The notes under the pieces: model-generated
Seen by the model: the letters and a program-made list of their open reading frames with translations, nothing else
The model's database searches: none
Told to the model about the DNA's origin: nothing
In this document: positions 1 to 6,059 of the stretch, in pieces
Numbering within the stretch: the stretch's first letter is position 1
Layout of the letters: each line of letters starts with the position of its first letter
Origin: Flavobacteriales bacterium
Lineage (GTDB): Bacteria > Bacteroidota > Bacteroidia > Flavobacteriales > Crocinitomicaceae
Reading direction: 5' to 3'
Assembly: GCA_947375085.1 (NCBI GenBank)
Contig: CANCEQ010000106.1
Location: 1 to 10,098 of the forward strand
DNA length: 10,098 bases
Position numbers and translations under genes: made by a program

Positions 1-959
1 TTATTCAAGACGCTCCACTTGCTTTTTCAGAACGATTAACCGCCTTATTACCAGAAAATTTAAATTGTGTATACACAGTCAATTCAGGGACTGAAGCGAA
101 TGAAGCTGCTTTAAAGTTAGCTAAACGTGTAACTGGTAGAACTGAATTAATTTCATTTAGAGGTTCTTATCACGGATCTACTCACGGCTCAATGTCTGTT
201 TCTGGGAATGAAGTGAAGAAACAAGCTTTTAGACCTTTACTTCCAGATGTACGCTTTTTACCATTCAATTCAGTTGAAGATTTAAAAAATATTACTGCAA
301 AAACAGCAGGAGTTATCGTTGAAACAGTTCAAGGAGATGCTGGTGTGAGAGTACCAACACTTGAATTTTTACTTGCCTTAAGAAAAAGATGTACTGAAGT
401 CGGTGCTTTATTGATTTTTGATGAAATTCAATGTGGAATGGGAAGAACGGGGAAATTATTTGCCTTTGAACATTTCAAAATTGTTCCAGACGTTTTAACT
501 CTTGGAAAAGCGCTAGGTGGAGGAATGCCAATTGGAGCTGTAGTTTCTTCTTACGAAAACTTATATGAATTCACCTACAATCCGATGTTAGGCCATATAA
601 CAACTTTTGGTGGACACCCAGTTATTTGTGCAGCTGCAAATGCTTGTTTAGAGGTTTTCGAGAAAGAGATTGATTTTGAATCAGTTGAAAGAAATGGTAA
701 ATTACTTGAAGAAATCGTTAAAAAAGATCCTGAAATAAAAGAAATCAGACGCATCGGTCAAATGTTTGCCTTCGATATGGAATCTTTTGAACGCGTTGAA
801 AAAGTTGTAAAACGTTGTTTAGAATTAGGCCTAATCAGTTTTTGGTTTTTATCTCATCCATATAGTTTCAGACTTTCTCCTCCTTTGACTATTACAGAAG
901 ACGAAATTAGAAAAGCGGGAGCTATTATTTTGCAGTCGATTGAGGAGACTAGAGATTAG
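1..959 (+). CDS. Class III (ornithine/acetylornithine-type) PLP aminotransferase, 5' end missing
   Basis: The reading frame is open from the left edge (first whole codon at 3) to the TAG at 957-959. The methionine at 192 is internal, because conserved family sequence continues upstream of it. Visible motifs are the phosphate-binding NSGTEANEA stretch (81-107), the SYHG segment that contacts the cofactor ring, the FDE motif with the PLP-pairing aspartate codon at 420-422, and LGKALGGGMPIG with the Schiff-base lysine codon at 507-509. A late FRLSPPLTI stretch contains the arginine expected to hold the substrate carboxylate. The family transfers an amino group from ornithine, acetylornithine, GABA or similar donors to 2-oxoglutarate in the cytoplasm. 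Which substrate applies here cannot be read from the motifs, so I give no gene symbol. About 318 codons are present; family members usually have about 400, so roughly the first 80 lie outside the window. Confidence 0.93.
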   Translation, partial: IQDAPLAFSERLTALLPENLNCVYTVNSGTEANEAALKLAKRVTGRTELISFRGSYHGSTHGSMSVSGNEVKKQAFRPLLPDVRFLPFNSVEDLKNITAKTAGVIVETVQGDAGVRVPTLEFLLALRKRCTEVGALLIFDEIQCGMGRTGKLFAFEHFKIVPDVLTLGKALGGGMPIGAVVSSYENLYEFTYNPMLGHITTFGGHPVICAAANACLEVFEKEIDFESVERNGKLLEEIVKKDPEIKEIRRIGQMFAFDMESFERVEKVVKRCLELGLISFWFLSHPYSFRLSPPLTITEDEIRKAGAIILQSIEETRD

Positions 960-988
960 GTTTAAGTTGGTAGAAACTTTGAAATTCA

Positions 989-1036
989 AGCTTCGGACTA
1001 GAGAAATAACTACTAATTTTAAATTTTAGCTTCGGA
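989..1036. repeat. Short direct repeat AGCTTCGGA in the aminotransferase/WG-protein gap
   Basis: The 9-mer AGCTTCGGA occurs at 989-997 and again at 1028-1036 within the 158-base gap between the aminotransferase stop and the WG-protein ATG. Nothing else in the gap is recognisable: no hairpin terminator and no clear TAnnTTTG promoter. A GGAGGA stretch at 1047-1052 resembles a Shine-Dalgarno site, but no start codon lies at a usable distance. Two copies of a 9-mer so close together may be chance or the remains of an intergenic repeat. Confidence 0.3.
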
Positions 1037-1117
1037 AAAAATTATCGGAGGACAAAAAATTAGTACAAATTGACAATCAAATTTACGTATTCAAGAAGAT
1101 TTTACGACATTAAAAAA

Positions 1118-2080
1118 ATGCAAAATAATTTATTCCAAGTTACAAAAGACAAAAAATCAGGTTTCATAAACAACAAAGGACAAATAATTATAGATTTAGT
1201 CTTTGAGGGAGTATCTTCATTTTCAGAAGGTCTTGCTAGAGTTTTTGTAGGTGATAAAATGGGATTTATTGACAAAAAGGGGAATTTTATTATTCAACCA
1301 AAGTTTGATATGGTGTCCGATTTTTCGGAGAATTTGGCTTTTGCGTCTCTGGGAGATAAATTTGGTTATATCGATAAAACTGGAAACTTCGTTATTGAAC
1401 CATTTTACTATAGTTGTTCTGACTTTAAAAATGGATATGCACTTGTTATGCAAGACGTTATTTCTAAAGGGAGTTTTATAGACAAGAGTGGAGCTATTAA
1501 ATTAGATGGTAAAAACTTTTTGGTTTCGAAGTACAACGAAGGATTAATAAACTGTTCTGAAAATGGGACTTGGGGATTTATTGACATAAATGGAGATTTT
1601 ATTATTTCCCCAACTTATAAATACACAAGAGAGTTTTCTGAAGGAAAAGCAGCTGTAATGCCTTTGAAGATAGATGGAAAAATAAATAGTAAAGACTTAT
1701 ATGCATTTATAAATAAAGAAAATGAAATAATTATACAACCTCAATACAAAGGTGCGGATATTTATTTTTCTGATGGAATGTGTGCTGTTTTTGACAATGG
1801 ATATGGATACATTAATGAAATTGGAGATCTTACTATTCCTTGTGAATATTATTTAGGACAACATTTTTCAGAAGGACTTGCAGTTGTGAAATTAAATAGT
1901 AAAGATAAAAAATATGGTTATTTAGATAAAAACGGAACAATGTTAATTCAACCCAAATTTACTTTAGCAGACAGTTTTCAAAATGGACTTGCATCTGTTA
2001 CAATAGGAGATAAATATGAAAACTATGAATCTGGTTATATAGATAAAAAAGGTAATTATATTTGGGAGCCGACAAAATAA
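1118..2080 (+). CDS. WG-repeat protein, about 320 aa
   Basis: The protein is almost entirely tandem copies of the WG repeat (pattern: GFIDKxGxxIIxPxF, a short linker, then FSEGLAxV). I count eight full copies of about 34-42 residues plus a C-terminal half copy ending in GYIDKKGNYIWEP. The signature tryptophan is replaced by M, F or Y in most copies and only one keeps WG. No signal peptide or membrane segment precedes the repeats, so a cytoplasmic location is the default. The ATG at 1118, preceded by a run of A, is preferred. A TTG at 1070 would add 16 residues that do not match the repeat. WG repeats form beta-rich arrays thought to serve as binding scaffolds; their partners are generally unknown and none is suggested by the neighbours. 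The gene probably stands alone, with 158 bases before it and 98 after. Confidence 0.88.
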   Translation: MQNNLFQVTKDKKSGFINNKGQIIIDLVFEGVSSFSEGLARVFVGDKMGFIDKKGNFIIQPKFDMVSDFSENLAFASLGDKFGYIDKTGNFVIEPFYYSCSDFKNGYALVMQDVISKGSFIDKSGAIKLDGKNFLVSKYNEGLINCSENGTWGFIDINGDFIISPTYKYTREFSEGKAAVMPLKIDGKINSKDLYAFINKENEIIIQPQYKGADIYFSDGMCAVFDNGYGYINEIGDLTIPCEYYLGQHFSEGLAVVKLNSKDKKYGYLDKNGTMLIQPKFTLADSFQNGLASVTIGDKYENYESGYIDKKGNYIWEPTK

Positions 2081-2130
2081 AAAAAAGCAGAAAACGGTAT
2101 TAGTAAAAAGGAAAATAAAAAATGATTTTT

Positions 2131-2178
2131 CAAATCCTTTCATATTCAAATTAACACATTTTCAAATTATCAAATTAA
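2131..2178 (+). repeat. Array A: six 8-bp units ending at the acpH start codon
   Basis: From 2131 the sequence reads as six consecutive 8-base units. CAAATTAA is present at 2147 and 2171, CAAATTAT at 2163, CACATTTT at 2155, and more diverged units at 2131 and 2139. CAAAT cores therefore start at 2131, 2147, 2163 and 2171, spaced 16, 16 and 8. The last unit ends at 2178, immediately before the ATG at 2179, so the array would form the 5' untranslated leader if transcribed. Array B at 2759-2806 has the same unit length and count. I recall similar CAAATTA/CACATTTT strings between genes in other Bacteroidota, but have not verified this. Confidence 0.7.
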
Positions 2179-2751
2179 ATGAATTTCCTAGGACATCTCT
2201 TTTTCTCAAATAATGATCTTGAATTAATGCAAGCCAATTTGTATGGAGATTTTGTGAAAGGAAAAGACTATACTCACCTCCCCTTAAAACTTCAGGAAGG
2301 TGTTACTTTGCATCGAAAAATAGATCATTACATCGACCATCATCCTGCAGTTTTAGATTTAGTTCATTTATTACACGATGATTTACCAAAAGTAGCTGCC
2401 ATTGCTGTTGATATCTACTTCGATCATCTATTAGCAAAAAACTGGAGTAAATTTCATTCTAATGATTTTGAATCATTTGTAAACAACTTTTATCAATCGA
2501 TAAATACTTCAACCGACTTTTATTCTGAAAAATTTCAATTTATGTTGCGTAAAATGCAAGAAGACAATTGGTTATTAAGTTATAAAGGTTTAGAAGGATT
2601 AAATTTATCTTGTCAAGGTGTTTCGCGAAGAATTTCCTTTGACAATCAATTAAAAAATGGTCTATCAGTTTTTTTAAAACATGAAGTTGAAATTGAAAAA
2701 ACGTTTTTTGTCTACATGAAAGATGCTATTCCATTTTTTAATGAAAGTTAA
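2179..2751 (+). CDS. acpH: Acyl-carrier-protein phosphodiesterase (AcpH / DUF479 family)
   Basis: The 190-residue protein matches the AcpH family from its first residues and in length (the E. coli enzyme is about 193 aa). Conserved stretches in order are MNFLGHLFFS at the N terminus, YGDFVKGK (22-29), LHRKIDHYIDHHP (44-56) and VDIYFDHLLAKNW (77-89). The His and Asp residues in these are the likely metal-binding and catalytic set of this HD-like fold. The family removes the 4'-phosphopantetheine arm from holo-ACP, returning apo-ACP and so affecting fatty-acid carrier turnover in the cytoplasm. The ATG at 2179 is well supported because the conserved N terminus begins there. The gene lies between two 8-bp repeat arrays. 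Activity in Bacteroidota is inferred from the family. Confidence 0.9.
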   Translation: MNFLGHLFFSNNDLELMQANLYGDFVKGKDYTHLPLKLQEGVTLHRKIDHYIDHHPAVLDLVHLLHDDLPKVAAIAVDIYFDHLLAKNWSKFHSNDFESFVNNFYQSINTSTDFYSEKFQFMLRKMQEDNWLLSYKGLEGLNLSCQGVSRRISFDNQLKNGLSVFLKHEVEIEKTFFVYMKDAIPFFNES

Positions 2752-2758
2752 TTAATTT

Positions 2759-2806
2759 CAAATCATCCCATTTTCAAATCAACAAATCTTCAAATCTTCA
2801 AATTAA
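2759..2806 (+). repeat. Array B: second six-unit 8-bp array, between acpH and the transglycosylase
   Basis: Six 8-base units run from 2759: CAAATCAT, CCCATTTT (2767), CAAATCAA (2775), CAAATCTT (2783 and 2791) and CAAATTAA (2799). Array A shows the same unit length, the same number of units, the same xxCATTTT variant alternating with CAAAT units, and the same final CAAATTAA. The array begins 7 bases after the acpH stop and ends 5 bases before the TTG at 2812. If the arrays habitually end at start codons, that would favour the TTG as the transglycosylase start, which is otherwise the weakest candidate. Confidence 0.72.
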
Positions 2807-2874
2807 ATATTTTGAAACCTTTCTCCTTTCTTTTCGTAGTAGTTAGGATGAAAGCGTTGATCGACAAGATAAAA

Positions 2875-4353
2875 ATGCAAAAGCTAAATGAATATCGTGA
2901 ATTCATTTTAGTTAAAAATCGTATTAAAACAATTTACGTTTTGATAGGTATTTTGCTATTAACTGTTGTTTATGATAGCTGCTCTTCACCTAAAAAAAAC
3001 GATCCAAAAACGATTCTTGAAAATGCTGTAAGATACGATTTACCTGAAATTTTAAAAGATGGTAAATTAACTGTACTTGCAGAAAATAGTTCGACTTCTT
3101 TCTTTATTTACAGGGGGAGAAAAATGGGGTTTGAGTATGAAGTCCTTAAAGAATTTGCAAACGAATTAGGTGTTGAATTAGAAATCAAAATCGTTAACAA
3201 TCTTGATGAATTAACTCAATTACTAAACGATGGCGAAGGAGATATAATCGCTTGTAATTATACAATTACCAAAGAACGATGTAAATTAATCGACTTCTCT
3301 TTGCCAACGATGCGTTCAGAGCAAGTTTTAATTCAAAGAAAGCCAAGTGGTTGGGAGAAAATGAAACCGTATCAACTTCGTGAAAAATTATTAATTGACC
3401 CATCGCAATTAGCTCATAAGAAAATAAGTGTTTGGAAAAATTCAAGTTATTACCAACGATTAAAACATCTTCAAGAAGAAATTGGCGATACTATCTTTAT
3501 TCAACAGCAAGATGGGCAAATGGGAGCTGAAGAGTTAATTGAAATGGTATCGGAAGGTATGATTGATTATACTATTACTGAATCTAATTTAGCTCGAATT
3601 AATCAACGTTTTTATGAAAACATCGACATAAGTTTAGGTATTTCTGTAAAACAAAAAATTGGATATGGAATTCGTAAATCGAGTCCATTACTTAAAGCTC
3701 GACTTGATAAATGGTTGGAAAGCTTTATGCGTAAAACAACATTTAAATACATCAAACACAAATACTATGATTTAGCGCAAGTTTCAAGTGTTTCACAATC
3801 TGAACTTTCAAGCTTAAAAAGCGGTCAATTATCTCATTATGATGCTTATTTCAAAAAAGCAGCTAATAAATTTGGTTGGGATTGGAGATTGTTAGCTTCT
3901 CTTTCTTTCCAAGAAACGCGTTTCAATCCTGATGCAGTTTCTTTTGGTGGAGCCTACAGTATTATGCAATTTATGCCTGAAATTGGACCTTTATACGGTG
4001 TTTATCCTTATTCTCCTCCTGAAGTTCAAATTATGGGTGGAGCTAAAAAATTAAATTCCGATTTTAATTCTTGGTCAGATATTCCTGATAAATTACAACG
4101 TCAAAAATTCACCATGGCTACTTACAATTCTGGTAGAAGTCATATTGAAGATGCGCAACGATTAGCTGAAAAACACGGATTAAATCCAAAAGTTTGGGAC
4201 GATAATGTTGAAGTGATGATGCTTAATTTATCTAAAAAAGAATACTACAGAGACCCAGTTGTTCAAAGTGGTGCAGCGAAAGGAACTGTAACTCATAGAT
4301 ATGTGAGAGAGATAATAAGTCGTTACGAAATGTGGACAACACTTTATCATTAA
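2875..4353 (+). CDS. mltF: MltF-like membrane-bound lytic murein transglycosylase
   Basis: The protein has two domains, as in E. coli MltF (518 aa). The first is a solute-binding-protein-like domain at roughly residues 64-295 (numbered from the ATG at 2875). The second is a soluble-lytic-transglycosylase domain at about 322-470. The catalytic glutamate is in SFQETRFNP (E347), followed by IMQFMPEIG for the usual GLMQ motif and TYNSG for AYNAG. Such enzymes cleave peptidoglycan glycan strands to leave 1,6-anhydromuramic ends. A hydrophobic stretch near residues 19-32 precedes DSCSS, a poor lipobox, so the protein is either a lipoprotein or anchored by a transmembrane helix. Three starts are possible: TTG 2812, ATG 2848 and ATG 2875. 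I chose the last because it gives the shortest leader and has an A-rich upstream. The start is uncertain; the identification is firm. Confidence 0.9.
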   Translation: MQKLNEYREFILVKNRIKTIYVLIGILLLTVVYDSCSSPKKNDPKTILENAVRYDLPEILKDGKLTVLAENSSTSFFIYRGRKMGFEYEVLKEFANELGVELEIKIVNNLDELTQLLNDGEGDIIACNYTITKERCKLIDFSLPTMRSEQVLIQRKPSGWEKMKPYQLREKLLIDPSQLAHKKISVWKNSSYYQRLKHLQEEIGDTIFIQQQDGQMGAEELIEMVSEGMIDYTITESNLARINQRFYENIDISLGISVKQKIGYGIRKSSPLLKARLDKWLESFMRKTTFKYIKHKYYDLAQVSSVSQSELSSLKSGQLSHYDAYFKKAANKFGWDWRLLASLSFQETRFNPDAVSFGGAYSIMQFMPEIGPLYGVYPYSPPEVQIMGGAKKLNSDFNSWSDIPDKLQRQKFTMATYNSGRSHIEDAQRLAEKHGLNPKVWDDNVEVMMLNLSKKEYYRDPVVQSGAAKGTVTHRYVREIISRYEMWTTLYH

Positions 4354-4357
4354 TCTC

Positions 4358-5275
4358 GTGCAACAGAAAAAGCAATTAATTGTTATTGAAGGTCCTACAG
4401 CTAGTGGTAAAACAGCTTTAGGAGTAGCATTGGCTAAAAAATGGAATACAATAATTATTTCAGCAGATTCAAGACAATTCTACAAAGAACTTTCAATTGG
4501 AACAGCAAAACCAACTGTAAAAGAACAAGAAGGAATCAAACATTACATGGTCGATTCTCATCAATTAGAAGAAGAAGTCTCATCTGCAAAATATGCCCGT
4601 GAAGTAAATTCAATCATAGAAAAAGAATTTAAGAATCATGATCAACTAATTATGGTAGGAGGTTCTGGAATGTTTATCGATGCTGTGTGTATTGGACTTG
4701 ATGAAATCCCAAAATCAGATGAATTAAAAGCCGAACTAACTAAACAATGGGAACTTTTAGGATTAGACCCGTTATTAATAGAACTCAAAGAAAAAGATCT
4801 GGAATTCTACAATGAAGTAGATAAAGGAAATCCAATGCGCATCATTAGAGCTTTAGAAGCAATCCGATTAACAGGACAACCTTTTTCAAAATTAAGAACC
4901 AATCAAGAAAAAAAACACAATTTCGAAATCATTCGATTTGTAATAAATCATCCACGTGAAGTTTTATATGATCGTATAAATCGAAGAGTAGATATAATGG
5001 TAGAAAATGGTTTATTGGATGAAGTAAAATCTGTCCAACATTTAAAACACCTTTCTACCTTAAAGACAGTTGGTTATACTGAACTTTTTAACTTCCTTGA
5101 TGGAATAACAAATTTCCAAACAGCTCTCGACTTAATAAAACAAAATACAAGACGTTACGCCAAACGACAATTAACTTGGTTTAGAAGACATCCTGAAGCT
5201 ATTTGGTTAGGAAGTACTGAAACAGAATTGATGGTTGAGGAAATTGAGATTAGACTTCAAGATTCAAGACGATAA
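4358..5275 (+). CDS. miaA: tRNA dimethylallyltransferase MiaA
   Basis: MiaA transfers a dimethylallyl group from DMAPP to N6 of A37 in tRNAs reading codons that begin with U, supporting accurate decoding. At 305 residues it is a normal length. Visible motifs are the P-loop GPTASGKT (12-19), ADSRQFYKELSIGTAKP (36-52) that recognises A37 and contains the catalytic aspartate D37, VGGSGMF for prenyl-diphosphate binding, KTVGYTE, and the C-terminal NTRRYAKRQLTWFRR stretch. The start is GTG at 4358: the next in-frame methionine lies beyond the P-loop, so the GTG is effectively forced. It begins 4 bases after the transglycosylase stop, indicating co-transcription and probably translational coupling. 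The last seven residues (RLQDSRR) are encoded within a short repeat, AAGATTCAAG, that recurs just past the stop. Confidence 0.96.
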   Translation: MQQKKQLIVIEGPTASGKTALGVALAKKWNTIIISADSRQFYKELSIGTAKPTVKEQEGIKHYMVDSHQLEEEVSSAKYAREVNSIIEKEFKNHDQLIMVGGSGMFIDAVCIGLDEIPKSDELKAELTKQWELLGLDPLLIELKEKDLEFYNEVDKGNPMRIIRALEAIRLTGQPFSKLRTNQEKKHNFEIIRFVINHPREVLYDRINRRVDIMVENGLLDEVKSVQHLKHLSTLKTVGYTELFNFLDGITNFQTALDLIKQNTRRYAKRQLTWFRRHPEAIWLGSTETELMVEEIEIRLQDSRR

Positions 5276-5283
5276 GATTCAAG
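5259..5283 (+). repeat. Direct repeat AAGATTCAAG spanning the miaA stop
   Basis: AAGATTCAAG occurs at 5259-5268, inside the last codons of miaA, and again at 5274-5283, overlapping and following the stop codon at 5273-5275. The copies are offset by 15 bases. GATTCAAG-type tandem strings are, from memory, common between genes in Flavobacteriia; here the first copy has become part of the coding end. Confidence 0.5.
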
Positions 5284-5304
5284 CCCTAAAACCACATATT
5301 TATT

Positions 5305-5356
5305 AGTCTTTAAGCGAAGTGGATGTTCGACTGAACTCTCGCCGAAGTCAAGTCTT
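5305..5356. repeat. Possible REP-like palindromic intergenic element
   Basis: This part of the 139-base gap before the ABC ATPase is richer in G and C than its surroundings and internally structured. It has a small perfect hairpin, GTTC-GACT-GAAC (5325-5336), flanked by the direct repeat CGAAGT at 5315-5320 and 5343-5348. AGTCTT is repeated at both outer ends (5305-5310 and 5351-5356). The TTCGACT and GCGAAGT words resemble abundant Bacteroidota intergenic repeats built on TTCGACTTCGCTC. Family membership is inferred by resemblance only. Confidence 0.4.
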
Positions 5357-5414
5357 GCAGTCTATGTGTCTATTTTGGAATGATTATTGAAATATCACTT
5401 CAAAACATAGAATC

Positions 5415-6056
5415 ATGGAAATAATATTGAATAATATCATGCCCTCTCCCCTTTCTTCTATTCAACATAGCAAAGAAAGTATTTGGGGAAATTTCATTGA
5501 ATTGAAAGCAGGAAAGCATATTCTTTTAAATGCTTCGAGTGGAAAAGGGAAATCTACTTTTACTACTACCATGATAGGTCTTCGTAATGACTATGAAGGT
5601 TCTATCACTTTTGATGGAAAAGATATTAAAACTTTCACTCCTGATGACTGGACTAGTATTCGTCAAAGTAAAATTTCGGTCATCTATCAAGATTTACAAT
5701 TATTCCCTGATTTAACTGTTGCTGAAAATCTTATTCTTAAAAATAACTTGACAAATTCATTTTCAGAAAATGAAATAAAATCAATGTTAAGCAAATTAGG
5801 AATTGAAGATAAATGGGAACAAAAATGTGGATTACTCTCAATGGGACAACAACAACGTGTAGCAATCGTACGTGGATTATTACAACCATTTGAATGGTTA
5901 ATAATGGATGAACCATTCTCTCATTTAGACACAGAAAACACCCTACTATGTTTAGAATTAATCGACCAACGATGCAAAGAATTAACTGCAGGATTTGTCT
6001 TAACTACTTTGGGAGATAGCCACGGATATAATTATGAACAAGAATTAAAATTGTGA
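5415..6056 (+). CDS. ABC transporter ATP-binding protein (LolD/MacB-like), atypical switch loop
   Basis: This 213-residue nucleotide-binding subunit has a Walker A motif ASSGKGKST (40-48, K46; first glycine replaced by alanine) and a Q-loop YQDLQLFPDLTVAENL with Q92. The signature is LSMGQQQR (141-148; LSGGQ has become LSMGQ). Walker B is LIMDEP (162-167) with catalytic E166, and the D-loop is SHLD (169-172). At the H-loop, where VTHD is expected, the sequence reads LTTLGDSHGY (196-205): the usual histidine position holds threonine or leucine, with a histidine only a few residues later (H203). The protein ends soon after, at residue 213. The gene lies 3 bases upstream of an FtsX-like permease, so they form one transporter of the type that drives envelope transport or mechanotransmission from the inner membrane. 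The substrate is unknown. Confidence 0.9.
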   Translation: MEIILNNIMPSPLSSIQHSKESIWGNFIELKAGKHILLNASSGKGKSTFTTTMIGLRNDYEGSITFDGKDIKTFTPDDWTSIRQSKISVIYQDLQLFPDLTVAENLILKNNLTNSFSENEIKSMLSKLGIEDKWEQKCGLLSMGQQQRVAIVRGLLQPFEWLIMDEPFSHLDTENTLLCLELIDQRCKELTAGFVLTTLGDSHGYNYEQELKL

Positions 6057-6059
6057 GCC

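Noticed and set aside
192..194. ATG at 192 as the aminotransferase start
   Set aside because: Conserved family sequence, including the cofactor phosphate-binding motif, continues upstream in frame to the window edge.
1047..1052. GGAGGA resembling a Shine-Dalgarno site
   Set aside because: No start codon at 5-10 bases. The nearest candidate, TTG 1070, is 17 bases away, and the other genes here do not use such sites.
1223..1481. Opposite-strand and shifted-frame open frames inside the WG-repeat gene
   Set aside because: They overlap a gene with clear repeat structure, have no recognisable domain, and are explained by the low stop density of the repetitive coding sequence.
1964..2149. Minus-strand 61-codon frame over the end of the WG-repeat gene
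   Set aside because: Phe/Ile-rich translation of an A-rich antisense strand, with no signal of selection and overlap with a real gene.
2131..2806. CRISPR array
   Set aside because: The repeat units are 8 bp and contiguous, with no unique spacers and no cas genes.
5358..5414. TATTTTG stretch as a promoter for the ABC module
   Set aside because: One base short of the TAnnTTTG pattern, and no -33 element at a suitable distance.
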